Shown one piece after another: positions 30,330 to 38,744 of a stretch of DNA of 64,000 bases. The notes under the pieces are model-generated. The model searched no databases. It worked only from the letters and a program-made list of their open reading frames with translations, and was not told the DNA's origin. This stretch comes from Massilia aurea (lineage in GTDB: Bacteria; Pseudomonadota; Gammaproteobacteria; Burkholderiales; Burkholderiaceae_D), in NCBI RefSeq assembly GCF_024753205.1, contig NZ_JANUGZ010000002.1:744001-808000 (forward strand), read 5' to 3'. The position numbers and the translations under genes were made by a program. Within the stretch, counting starts at the first letter, position 1, and each line of letters opens with the position of its first letter.

Positions 30330-31697
30330 ATGCTAGATAACCTCACCCAACGCCTTGCCAAGGTCGTCAAGACCATGCGCGGCGAGGCGCGCCTCACCGA
30401 GGCAAACACTGCAGAGATGCTGCGCGAAGTGCGCATGGCCCTGCTCGAGGCCGACGTGGCGCTGCCGGCGGTGCGTGAATTCATCGCCAAGGTCAAGGAA
30501 AAAGCCCTCGGCGAAGAAGTCGTCGGCTCGCTCAGCCCGGGCCAGGCGCTCGTCGGCGTGGTGCAGAAGGAACTGGCGGCCCTGATGGGCGCCGACCTCG
30601 GCCCCGAGGCCAGCCAGCTGTCGTTCGCCCAGCAACCGCCGGCGATCATCCTGATGGCCGGTCTGCAGGGTGTCGGCAAGACCACCACCACCGGCAAGCT
30701 GGCCAAGTACCTCAAGGAACAGAAAAAGAAGAAGGTCCTGACCGTCTCGGCCGACGTGTACCGCCCGGCCGCAATCGCGCAGCTCGAATCGGTGACCAAG
30801 CAGGTCGGCGCCGACTTCTTCCCGTCGACCGCCAGCGACAAGCCGGTCGACATCGCGCTGGCCGCGCTCGACTGGGCCAAGAAGCATTACCACGACGTCC
30901 TGATCATCGATACCGCGGGTCGCCTCGGTATCGACGAAGCGATGATGCAAGAGATCGCGGCCGTGCACGCCGCCGTCAACCCGATCGAGACGCTGTTCGT
31001 CGTCGACGCCATGCTGGGCCAGGATGCGATCAACACCGCCAAGGCGTTCAACGACGCCCTGCCCCTGACCGGCATCGTGCTGACCAAGCTCGATGGCGAC
31101 TCGCGCGGCGGTGCGGCGCTGTCGGTGCGGCACGTGACGGGCAAACCGATCAAGTTTGCCGGTGTCTCCGAAAAACTCGATGGCCTCGAAGCCTTCGATC
31201 CGGCCCGCATGGCCAACCGCGTGCTGGGCATGGGCGACATCCTGGCGCTGGTCGAAGAAGCGCGCAAGGGTGTCGACGCTGAAGCCGCAGCCGAACTGGC
31301 CAACAAGATCAAGGTCGGCGGTCGTTTCGACATGAACGACTTCAAGTCGCAGCTGACGCAAATGAAAAAGATGGGCGGCATGGCCGGCCTGATGGACAAG
31401 CTGCCGGCCCAGTTCCAGCAAGCCGCGGCAGGCGCGAACATGGGCCAGGCCGAGAAATCGGTCCAGCGCATGGTCGGCATCATCGATTCGATGACGCCGC
31501 TCGAGCGCGCGAAACCCGAACTGATCAAGGCCAACCGCAAGCGCCGCATCGCGGCCGGCGCCGGCGTGCAGGTGCAGGAAGTCAATCGCATGCTCAATCA
31601 GTATGACCAGATGCAGACGATGATGAAAAAGCTCAAAGGCGGCGGCCTGATGAAGATGATGCGCGGGATGAAGGGCATGATGCCCGGCATGCGCTAA
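30330..31697 (+). CDS. ffh: Signal recognition particle protein Ffh (SRP54)
   Basis: The GTPase that, with 4.5S RNA, targets nascent membrane proteins to FtsY and SecYEG. The 455-residue protein has an N-domain helical bundle (MLDNLTQRLAKVVKTM), the G1 loop GLQGVGKTTTTGKLA near residue 108, DTAGRLGIDE and TKLDGDSRGGA in the G domain, and a methionine-rich M domain ending in MMRGMKGMMPGMR. The start at 30330 is the usual family start. A terminator follows 22 bases after the stop. Confidence 0.97.
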   Translation: MLDNLTQRLAKVVKTMRGEARLTEANTAEMLREVRMALLEADVALPAVREFIAKVKEKALGEEVVGSLSPGQALVGVVQKELAALMGADLGPEASQLSFAQQPPAIILMAGLQGVGKTTTTGKLAKYLKEQKKKKVLTVSADVYRPAAIAQLESVTKQVGADFFPSTASDKPVDIALAALDWAKKHYHDVLIIDTAGRLGIDEAMMQEIAAVHAAVNPIETLFVVDAMLGQDAINTAKAFNDALPLTGIVLTKLDGDSRGGAALSVRHVTGKPIKFAGVSEKLDGLEAFDPARMANRVLGMGDILALVEEARKGVDAEAAAELANKIKVGGRFDMNDFKSQLTQMKKMGGMAGLMDKLPAQFQQAAAGANMGQAEKSVQRMVGIIDSMTPLERAKPELIKANRKRRIAAGAGVQVQEVNRMLNQYDQMQTMMKKLKGGGLMKMMRGMKGMMPGMR

Positions 31698-31718
31698 TCC
31701 ATCGTTTTCCGCCCGAAG

Positions 31719-31752
31719 AACCGCGCAACGTATCGCTTTGCGCGGTTTTTTT
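31719..31752 (+). terminator. ffh terminator
   Basis: AACCGCGCAA and TTGCGCGGTT pair around a 9-base loop, followed by a run of seven or eight T. Confidence 0.9.
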
Positions 31753-31847
31753 ACGCCCCTTGTCGGCGTTTTATCGTTCCCGTGCGTTGTTGTGTGCGAT
31801 AGCGCCCATTTAGCCGCTTGTCAGAGTGAAAAAGTTTGGAAAAAGAC

Positions 31848-31876
31848 TTGCATGAACAGTAAAACGCTACCAATAT
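31848..31876 (+). promoter_or_regulatory. Candidate sigma-70 promoter of the SWIB-histone gene
   Basis: TTGCAT and CAATAT are separated by 17 bases in an AT-rich stretch about 55-80 bases ahead of the gene. The -10 is a moderate match, and I chose it over overlapping alternatives because of the spacing. Confidence 0.4.
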
Positions 31877-31930
31877 AGGCGTGCGATAAATTACGCATTT
31901 TTCCATGTGTTCGTTTTAGGAGGCTCGAAG

Positions 31931-32359
31931 ATGGCAACAGCCAAAAAAACCACTGCAGCACCAGCAAAAAAAGCAGCTGCCAAGCCTGCTGCAGCGGCCA
32001 AGCCCGCAGCAAAAAAGGCAGCAGCACCAGCGAAAGCAGCCGCTAAAACGGCTGATAAAACAGCTGACAAATCGGCTGACAAATCGGCCGCCAAGCCAGC
32101 AGTTGCACGCAAGCCAAACGCCGCGTTCATGAAAGCCATGACCCCGTCGGCCACGCTCGCTGCAGTCGTTGGCGACAAGCCGCTGCCACGCACCGAAGTG
32201 ACCAAAAAGGTCTGGGATTACATCAAGTCGAAAGACCTGCAAGATCCGGCAAACCGTCGCATGATCAATGGCGACGACAAGCTCAAAGCAGTCTTCGGCG
32301 GCAAAGAGCAAGTGTCGATGTTTGAAATGACCAAACTGATTTCGGATCATCTGAAATAA
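31931..32359 (+). CDS. Histone H1-like tail fused to a SWIB domain
   Basis: A 142-residue protein with a perfect AGGAGG ribosome binding site. Residues 1-60 are a Lys/Ala/Pro tail (MATAKKTTAAPAKKA, then TADKSADK units). Residues about 68-142 form a SWIB/MDM2-type domain: MKAMTPSATLAAVVG, RTEVTKKVWDYIKSKDLQ, DDKLKAVFG and FEMTKLISDHL. SWIB domains are best known from eukaryotic chromatin remodelling and also occur in chlamydiae and other bacteria. The fused basic tail suggests a nucleoid-associated role. The strong ribosome binding site, own promoter and terminator suggest high expression. Confidence 0.9.
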   Translation: MATAKKTTAAPAKKAAAKPAAAAKPAAKKAAAPAKAAAKTADKTADKSADKSAAKPAVARKPNAAFMKAMTPSATLAAVVGDKPLPRTEVTKKVWDYIKSKDLQDPANRRMINGDDKLKAVFGGKEQVSMFEMTKLISDHLK

Positions 32360-32393
32360 GTTCAGGTTATATTCACTCGGCGTCTCGCTGATT

Positions 32394-32427
32394 AAAAAAG
32401 CCCCGGATTCAAACCCGGGGCTTTTTG
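32394..32427. terminator. Bidirectional terminator
   Basis: AGCCCCGG and CCGGGGCT pair around an 8-base loop with A- and T-runs on the two sides. It sits between the convergent SWIB fusion and the first alkaline phosphatase. Confidence 0.9.
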
Positions 32428-32458
32428 TTATCCAGCTGTAAATAACCTGAATCTGCAC

Positions 32459-33832
32459 TTACAAGCCGCCGGCAGCCTTCATCAGTTCGAACACGCGGGT
32501 ATTCTCCATCGTGCCTTTGAATGACGCCGAGCCGGCGCCGGTCGCATACAGTTTCACGTCGCCGCCGCCATGGGTTTCGGACGACTTGTGCACGCCTGTC
32601 TCCTGGTGGTAATCGTCGCCCTGCGCAATCACGCCATCGACATCGGCGCGCGCGTCCGGCCGGTTCGGACCATTGCCGAACACCAGCGTGGTGAATGTCT
32701 TGCCATCCGCATCCTTCTTCGGCTCGCCCGTCGCGTAGTCGCGCACGATATCCAGGATCGGGTTGCCGCGCTTCGGGTAGCCGTTGATCTGCATCGTGTG
32801 GTCATGGTCGGCGGTGAGCACGATCAGCGTGTTCTGCAGGCCCGGATCGATCGCACGCATGCGCTCGACCGCCAGCTGCAACGCATCGTCGAACGCCACC
32901 GTCTCTTCCAGCGCGTGCCTGGCGCGGGTGTCGTGCAGCGCATGGTCGATCTTGCCGCCTTCGACCATCAGGAAAAAACCGTTCGGATTGGTCGACAGCA
33001 GGTCGATTGCCTTGCCCGTCATCTCGGCCAGCGTTGGCTGCTCGGGGCGGCGCTGGTACGCATAATCGAGGTGGCTGGCCGCGCTGTAGATGCCGATGAA
33101 CTTGCGCCCCGCCTTCGCCGACATCATGCCGGCGCGGGTACCGGCCACGTAATAGCCGGCGCCGGCAAATTCGGCCATCAGGTCGCGTCCATCCGGCCGG
33201 CCCTTCGGATTGAGCGCCGTGTCGCGCGGCGTGAAGTGATTGCGCCCGCCGCCCATCAGCACATCGACGCCATCGCCCAGCGCCGCGTTGTAGCCGGCGC
33301 CGCCCGGCACCAGTTGCTGCGCGATCGTGTAGGCCGCATCGCGGCTGCAGGTGTGCGCGAAGGTCGACGCCGGCGTGGCGTGCGTCAGCTCGGTTGTGGT
33401 GATGGCGCCGGTGGCGCGGCCCCGCGCCTTGGCCAGTTCGAGGATCGTCACGGCAGGCGTGCCGTTGTTCGCGCCGCACTGGTCGACGCCGTCCTTGGTC
33501 GGGTTGATCGTGCGGGCGCCGGCTTGCGAGATGACGTCGTTATTGAGCTTCATGCCGGTCATGTACGACCCCATCGACGGCGCGCTGTCGGTGGTCTGGT
33601 AATCGAGCGAATAGGTCTTGATGCGCGCGGTGCGCTCCATCAGGCGCTCGAAGTGCAGCAGGCTGTCTTCGCCGCCGCGGTAGATGCGGGCGGCGGTGGT
33701 GACGGACGGGCCCATGCCGTCGCCAAGGAAGAAGATGATGTTCTTCGCTTTTTGCTGGGCCGAAGCCGTTGCCGGCAGCGCTGCACCGAAGGCGGCGGCC
33801 AGCAGCAGCGGGAGAATGCGTCGTGAAGTCAT
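32459..33832 (-). CDS. Periplasmic alkaline phosphatase (PhoA family), copy 1
   Basis: A 457-residue phosphomonoesterase with a cleavable signal peptide (about residues 1-25, ending TASA-QQ). The metal and catalytic motifs are NIIFFLGDGMG near residue 35, TDSAPSMGSYMTG with the nucleophilic Ser near residue 84, LMVEGGKIDHALHD near residue 290, LTADHDHTM near residue 340 and SSETHGGGDVKLYATG near residue 415. It presumably scavenges phosphate from organic esters. It follows a second phosphatase gene by 16 bases. I could not find a convincing Pho box upstream of the pair. Confidence 0.92.
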   Translation of the reverse strand: MTSRRILPLLLAAAFGAALPATASAQQKAKNIIFFLGDGMGPSVTTAARIYRGGEDSLLHFERLMERTARIKTYSLDYQTTDSAPSMGSYMTGMKLNNDVISQAGARTINPTKDGVDQCGANNGTPAVTILELAKARGRATGAITTTELTHATPASTFAHTCSRDAAYTIAQQLVPGGAGYNAALGDGVDVLMGGGRNHFTPRDTALNPKGRPDGRDLMAEFAGAGYYVAGTRAGMMSAKAGRKFIGIYSAASHLDYAYQRRPEQPTLAEMTGKAIDLLSTNPNGFFLMVEGGKIDHALHDTRARHALEETVAFDDALQLAVERMRAIDPGLQNTLIVLTADHDHTMQINGYPKRGNPILDIVRDYATGEPKKDADGKTFTTLVFGNGPNRPDARADVDGVIAQGDDYHQETGVHKSSETHGGGDVKLYATGAGSASFKGTMENTRVFELMKAAGGL

Positions 33833-33848
33833 GGTGGATTTCTCGTGC

Positions 33849-35312
33849 TTACAGACCGGCTGCGGTCTTGATCAGATTGAAGACGCGCGTGTTGTCGATG
33901 GTCCCGCGAAACAGCTCCGCGTTCGCGCCGGCCGCGCCCAGGTAGACGTCGCTGCCGCCATGCGTCTCGGCGCCCGCGCGCGTGCGCACGGCCGCTTGCT
34001 GGTGGTAGTCGTCGGCCGTCACGACGGCGTCGGTCAGCGGCGTGGTGCGCCCGCCCTGGTGGCGATTTTCGCCCGTGCCGAAGCCGATGATCGTGTACGG
34101 CATGCCCTGGCTGTCGAGCGTCGGCTTGCCGTCGGCCGTGCGCACCAGGCCCAGGACGCCCGGATTGGCGGGCGTGGTCTTGCCGGTGCGCGCTGCATAA
34201 CCGTTCAGCAGCAGCGTGTGGTCATGGTCGGCGGTGGCGACGATCAGCGTGTTCTTCAGGCCCGGGTCAAGCGCTTCCATGCGCTCCAGCGCCGCCTGCA
34301 GCGCGGCGTTGTACGTCACCGTCTCTTGCAGCGCGCGTTTGCCGAGCGTCGCGTGCAGCGCATGGTCGATCAGGCCGCCCTCGACCATCAGGAAGAAACC
34401 ACCACGGTGCGGCGCCAGCAGGTCGATCGCCTTGGTTGTCATGGCCGGCAGCGCCGGTTGGCGGGCGGCGTCGCGGATCGCGTCGAAGTCCATGTGGTTG
34501 GCGGCGAACAGGCCAACGACTGGCGCGCCTGGCGTCAAGGCGTTGAACCCGGCGGTGTCGCCCACGACCCGGAAGCCCTTGGCCTTGAACTCGGCCTGCA
34601 GATCGCGGTTGTCGGCGCGCTTGCCGCCACGCGCGAATGGCGTGAATTGCTGCGCGCCGCCACCGAACAGGACGTCCAGGCCATTGGCGCCCAGCGCCCC
34701 GTTGTAGCCGGCGCCGCCGGGCACCAGGCTGGCGGCGATGTCGGTTTCCAGCTTGCGATGGCAGGCGTGGGCATAGGTCGCGGCAGGCGTGGCATCGGTG
34801 ACGCTGGTATTGGTGACCACGCCCACGGCCATGCCACGCTTGCGGGCCAGTTCGAGCAGCGTGACGGCTGCTTCGCCGTTCTCGCAGCGGCTCACCAGGC
34901 TGTTGCCGTTGGCATCCTTGCCGGGCGCAATCGAGCGAGTGCCGGCCGACATCGAGATCACGCCGTTGTTCTGCTTCACGCCGGTCATGTAGGCGGCCAT
35001 CGAGGCGGCGCTGTCGGTGACCTGTGCATCGTTGGAGAAGGTTTTCACGAACGCCGATTCGGGCAGGCGGTCAATCGCCAGTTCGCCCTCTTCGCCGACG
35101 GCAAAGATGCGCGCCGCAGTCAGCGTATTGACGCCCATGCCGTCGCCCAGGAAGAAGATGATGTTCTTTGCGCGCTGGTCGACCGGGTTGGCCGTCAGGG
35201 CGGGGGTTGCGGTCGCTGGCGGGATCGCTGTCTGGGTTGAAATCGGCGGCGTGGCCGCGCAGCCGGTGAGCGCCGCCAGCAGTGCGCCAGCGGTGAAAAG
35301 AATGGGTCGCAT
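33849..35312 (-). CDS. Alkaline phosphatase lipoprotein (PhoA family), copy 2
   Basis: A 487-residue paralogue of the downstream gene. It carries a lipobox-like LTGC at about residue 18 (LLAALTGCAA), suggesting a membrane-anchored lipoprotein instead of a soluble periplasmic one. The motifs are NIIFFLGDGMG near residue 51, TDSAASMAAYMTG with the nucleophilic Ser, LMVEGGLIDHALH, ATADHDHTLL and AGAETHGGSDVYLGAAG. The tandem arrangement with clear divergence suggests an old duplication followed by relocation of one product. Confidence 0.92.
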   Translation of the reverse strand: MRPILFTAGALLAALTGCAATPPISTQTAIPPATATPALTANPVDQRAKNIIFFLGDGMGVNTLTAARIFAVGEEGELAIDRLPESAFVKTFSNDAQVTDSAASMAAYMTGVKQNNGVISMSAGTRSIAPGKDANGNSLVSRCENGEAAVTLLELARKRGMAVGVVTNTSVTDATPAATYAHACHRKLETDIAASLVPGGAGYNGALGANGLDVLFGGGAQQFTPFARGGKRADNRDLQAEFKAKGFRVVGDTAGFNALTPGAPVVGLFAANHMDFDAIRDAARQPALPAMTTKAIDLLAPHRGGFFLMVEGGLIDHALHATLGKRALQETVTYNAALQAALERMEALDPGLKNTLIVATADHDHTLLLNGYAARTGKTTPANPGVLGLVRTADGKPTLDSQGMPYTIIGFGTGENRHQGGRTTPLTDAVVTADDYHQQAAVRTRAGAETHGGSDVYLGAAGANAELFRGTIDNTRVFNLIKTAAGL

Positions 35313-35405
35313 GCAGTCCTCACTGGGGAAAGCGGGAAGTCTACACTGCGTCGATGACGGCGTGGTGGATTGCTATGTTAGGGTTTTGTACAAGGCAGGA
35401 ACGCA

Positions 35406-36029
35406 TCACGCCCCCGGTTTGAATTCCCAGTTCTTCCAGGCGGCCAGCACCGCGTTCGGGTACTTCGGCTTGCCCCGGCTGCCGTTGTAGCGGCCCAGCG
35501 CCAGGTACAGGTCGCCCCGCTCCATGTCGATATACATGCGCAGAATCGCGCAGCCATAGCGCAGATTGGTCTGCATGTGGAACAGGCGGCGGCGGTCGCC
35601 ATCGCCGATTGCCTTGGTCCAGAACGGCATCACCTGCATGTAGCCGCGCGCGCCGGCAATCGAGATCGCGTACTTGCGGTACGCCGATTCCACCTGGATC
35701 AGGCCCAGCACCAGCCCCGGATCAAGGCCCGCGCGGGTCGCTTCATACCACGCGGTCTCGAGGAACTCGGTGCGGGTCTGGACGTCGGGCAGGCGCCTGG
35801 CCAGGCGTGGCGACATCTGGTCGAACCACGCCTGGTAGCGCGCCCGCCCCGCCTCGGTGCGGAAGGTCGGGCGCGGCGGACGCGCGTCGGCGATGGCGTT
35901 GGCCAGCGCCAGACGCACCGAATCCGACAGCGCTTCTTCTTTCTGGTTACCGGCATGCGCCGGCGCCGCCAGACCGAAGGCCAGCGCCAGCAGCACGCCT
36001 CCGGTCCGGGAGGCCAGGCGCAACGCCAT
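35406..36029 (-). CDS. Lytic transglycosylase, SLT family
   Basis: Cleaves glycan strands of peptidoglycan in the periplasm. The product of about 207 residues has a signal peptide (ending AHA-GN) and an SLT domain with the catalytic Glu in GLIQVESAYRKYA near residue 112, ARGYMQVMPFW near residue 126, and the late YNGSRGKPKYPNAV. The in-frame ATG at 36029 overlaps the proS stop; a GTG one codon earlier (36032) is an alternative. Sharing an edge with proS suggests co-transcription. Confidence 0.9.
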   Translation of the reverse strand: MALRLASRTGGVLLALAFGLAAPAHAGNQKEEALSDSVRLALANAIADARPPRPTFRTEAGRARYQAWFDQMSPRLARRLPDVQTRTEFLETAWYEATRAGLDPGLVLGLIQVESAYRKYAISIAGARGYMQVMPFWTKAIGDGDRRRLFHMQTNLRYGCAILRMYIDMERGDLYLALGRYNGSRGKPKYPNAVLAAWKNWEFKPGA

Positions 36030-37747
36030 CACTTGCCCAGCTTGGCCTTGATGAAGCCGACCATCTCGCCCACGGCGACGCTGCTCGCTTCGGCATCGCG
36101 GCGGCCCTGGTATTCGAGGTTGCCCTCTTTCAGGCCACGCTCGCCGATCACCACGCGATGTGGCACGCCGATCAGTTCCCAGTCAGCGAACATCGCGCCT
36201 GGGCGCAGGCCTCGGTCGTCGACGATGACGTCGATGCCCATGGCCGACAGCGACGCATACAGCTGCTCGGTCGCGTCCTTGACCATCTCGCTGCGGTCCA
36301 TGCCCATCGGGCACAGCACCACTTCGAACGGCGCCAGCGCGTCCGGCCAGACGATGCCCTTGTCATCGAAGTTCTGCTCGATCGCCGCGCCCAGGATGCG
36401 GGTCACGCCGATGCCGTAGCAGCCCATCTGCAGCGGCGCAGGCCGGCCGCCGTCGTCCAGGAAGGTCGCGCCCATCGCCTGCGAGTACGCGGTGCCGAGC
36501 TGGAACACGTGGCCCACTTCGATGCCGCGCTCGATCGCCAGCACGCCCTTGCCGTCTGGCGACGGATCGCCCTCGACGACGTTGCGCAGGTCGGCCACGA
36601 TTGGCTCGGGCAGATCGCGCCCCCAGTTCACGCCGATGTGGTGGAAGTCTTCTTCATTCGCGCCGCAGACGAAATCGGCCATGTTGGCGACCGTCCGGTC
36701 GGCCACGACGGTGACCGGCACTTTCGTGCCGACCGGACCGAGGTAACCCGGCACGGTGCCGAACACCTCGAGGATTTCGGCTTCGCTCGAGAAGCGGTAG
36801 CCGGTCAGGCCCTCGACCTTGCCGACCTTGATCTCGTTGAGTTCATGGTCGCCGCGCAGCAGCAGCACCCAGTAGCTCTTCTTGCCGTCGTTCTCGACCG
36901 TCAGGGCGATGGTCTTGACGGTCTGCGCCAGGTTCACACCCAGGAGCGCAGCGACGGTCTCGCACTTGGTCGTGCCCGGGGTTGGCGTCTTGGTCAGCGT
37001 TTGCGTGGCAGCGGCGCGCTCGCCACTGGCGACGGCTTCGGCCGCTTCCATATTGGCCGCGAAATCGGACGTCGGGCAGTAGACCAGCGCGTCTTCGCCG
37101 GTGCTGGCGATGACGTGGAATTCATGCGAGCCGGTGCCGCCGATGGCGCCGTTGTCAGCTGCCACCGCGCGGAACTTCAGGCCGAAGCGCGTGAAGATGC
37201 GGGTGTAGGCATCGAACATGGTCTGGTACGACGTCTGCATGCCGGCGACGTCGCGGTCGAACGAATACGCATCCTTCATCGTGAATTCGCGACCGCGCAT
37301 CAGGCCGAAGCGCGGCCGGCGCTCGTCGCGGAACTTGGTCTGGATGTGATAGAAGTTCACCGGCAGCTGGCGGTACGACTTGATCTCGCTGCGCACGACG
37401 TCGGTGATGACTTCTTCGGACGTCGGCTGGATCGCGAAGTCGCGGCCATGGCGGTCTTTCACGCGCATGAGCTCGTCGCCCATCTTGTCCCAGCGACCTG
37501 TCTCTTGCCACAGTTCGGCCGGTTGCACGAGCGGCATCAAGAGTTCGATACCACCAGCGCGATTCATTTCTTCACGGACGATCGCTTCGACCTTGCGGAT
37601 GACGCGCAGCCCGACCGGCATATACGTATAGATGCCGGAACCCAGGCGCTTGATCATCCCGGCGCGCATCATCAGCTTGTGGCTGACGATCTCGGCATCG
37701 GAAGGCGCTTCTTTCAGAGTTGAAATAAAAAATCGTGAGGCACGCAT
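36029..37747 (-). CDS. proS: Prolyl-tRNA synthetase (bacterial type, with editing insertion)
   Basis: Charges tRNA-Pro. The 572-residue protein is class II: motif 2 region [21 protein letters not shown] lies near residue 140 and motif 3 lies near residue 440 ([16 protein letters not shown]). Between them, residues about 225-400 form the YbaK-like editing insertion that hydrolyses Ala-tRNA-Pro (including [13 protein letters not shown]). The C-terminal anticodon-binding domain follows. It is divergent from rppH across a 226-base AT-rich gap that contains a TATAAT hexamer at 37778. Confidence 0.97.
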   Translation of the reverse strand: MRASRFFISTLKEAPSDAEIVSHKLMMRAGMIKRLGSGIYTYMPVGLRVIRKVEAIVREEMNRAGGIELLMPLVQPAELWQETGRWDKMGDELMRVKDRHGRDFAIQPTSEEVITDVVRSEIKSYRQLPVNFYHIQTKFRDERRPRFGLMRGREFTMKDAYSFDRDVAGMQTSYQTMFDAYTRIFTRFGLKFRAVAADNGAIGGTGSHEFHVIASTGEDALVYCPTSDFAANMEAAEAVASGERAAATQTLTKTPTPGTTKCETVAALLGVNLAQTVKTIALTVENDGKKSYWVLLLRGDHELNEIKVGKVEGLTGYRFSSEAEILEVFGTVPGYLGPVGTKVPVTVVADRTVANMADFVCGANEEDFHHIGVNWGRDLPEPIVADLRNVVEGDPSPDGKGVLAIERGIEVGHVFQLGTAYSQAMGATFLDDGGRPAPLQMGCYGIGVTRILGAAIEQNFDDKGIVWPDALAPFEVVLCPMGMDRSEMVKDATEQLYASLSAMGIDVIVDDRGLRPGAMFADWELIGVPHRVVIGERGLKEGNLEYQGRRDAEASSVAVGEMVGFIKAKLGK

Positions 37748-37973
37748 ATCTGTGAATTCTTTTTAAAAAGAGAGGGTTATAATCGACCTAATTTTAAAGG
37801 ATTAGCCGGCTGATGCGTCCAATCTTTCTACAAACAGGGTCCGGAACCAGCATCATCGACCGCGCAAGCGGTGCGGAAACCCCTTGGGCATGACAATACG
37901 TAAGTAAAAATACAAGGGTACCGAGTGCCCGCAAGAGGGAACGTCCGCCGGCAGAAAGTATCGAGGTGCACTT

Positions 37974-38609
37974 ATGCTCGACCGTGAAGGGTTTCGGCCC
38001 AACGTCGGCATCATCCTGCTGAACGCTAACAACGAGGTCTGGTGGGGCAAGCGGGTGCGAGAGCACTCATGGCAATTTCCTCAAGGGGGAATCAAGTACG
38101 GCGAAACACCCGAGCAGGCAATGTACCGCGAGCTCGAGGAAGAAATCGGTTTGCGTCAGGAGCACGTCAAGATCGTGGGTCGCACCCGCGATTGGCTGCG
38201 CTATGAAGTGCCCGATCATTTCATCAAGCGTGAAATTCGCGGGCATTACCGTGGCCAGAAGCAGATCTGGTTCCTGCTGCGCATGGTCGCGCGCGACAAC
38301 GAAGTCAATCTGCGCCTGACCGACCACCCCGAGTTCGACGCCTGGCGCTGGCACGACTACTGGGTGCCGCTTGACGTCGTGATCGAGTTCAAGCGCGACG
38401 TCTACCAGCGCGCGCTGCAGGAGCTGTCGCGCTTTCTGAGCTGGCCGGCCAAGGGCCAGCACGGCGAGCGGCGTCACACTGCGCGCTACCTGCGCCAGCC
38501 GCATGGCCGCGCGCAGCCTGGCGCCAAGCCGGGGCAGGACATGCTCGGGGCGGCCGGGCCGGGCAATCCGGCGGCGCCCGATGCACTGGTGCTGGCGCCG
38601 AACAAGTAG
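37974..38609 (+). CDS. rppH: RNA pyrophosphohydrolase (Nudix)
   Basis: Removes pyrophosphate from 5'-triphosphate RNA, which triggers RNase E-dependent decay. The 211-residue protein has the Nudix box [22 protein letters not shown] near residue 38 and the family-specific WQFPQGG and [11 protein letters not shown]. The conserved core ends by about residue 160, followed by a basic, Gly/Pro-rich tail longer than in E. coli. A perfect GC-rich hairpin without a U-tract (38630-38659) follows the stop. Confidence 0.95.
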   Translation: MLDREGFRPNVGIILLNANNEVWWGKRVREHSWQFPQGGIKYGETPEQAMYRELEEEIGLRQEHVKIVGRTRDWLRYEVPDHFIKREIRGHYRGQKQIWFLLRMVARDNEVNLRLTDHPEFDAWRWHDYWVPLDVVIEFKRDVYQRALQELSRFLSWPAKGQHGERRHTARYLRQPHGRAQPGAKPGQDMLGAAGPGNPAAPDALVLAPNK

Positions 38610-38707
38610 GCGTCAACAACGCATCGATACCGGAGCTGGCGCACGAGCGCCAGCTCCGGCATCCCGCTTATTCCTCGCAGACGCCCCGCCATTTCATGCA
38701 CAAAGCA

Positions 38708-38738
38708 TTGTTTTCACGGCAACATTCGCCGGTACAAT
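38708..38738 (+). promoter_or_regulatory. Candidate promoter placing the start site at the ATG
   Basis: TACAAT at 38733-38738 lies only six bases before the ATG at 38745. TTGTTT or TTTTCA about 16-19 bases upstream could act as the -35. Transcription would then begin at or next to the start codon. No Shine-Dalgarno is present, consistent with a leaderless mRNA. Confidence 0.4.
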
Positions 38739-38744
38739 GCTTGC

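Noticed and set aside
35313..35405. A Pho box ahead of the tandem phosphatases
   Set aside because: CCGTCAT near 35355 on the minus strand matches one half-site, but the second half at the right spacing does not fit.
38630..38659. Perfect 13-base-pair hairpin after rppH as a terminator
   Set aside because: There is no U-tract after the stem. It may still be an RNA stability element, but termination is not supported.
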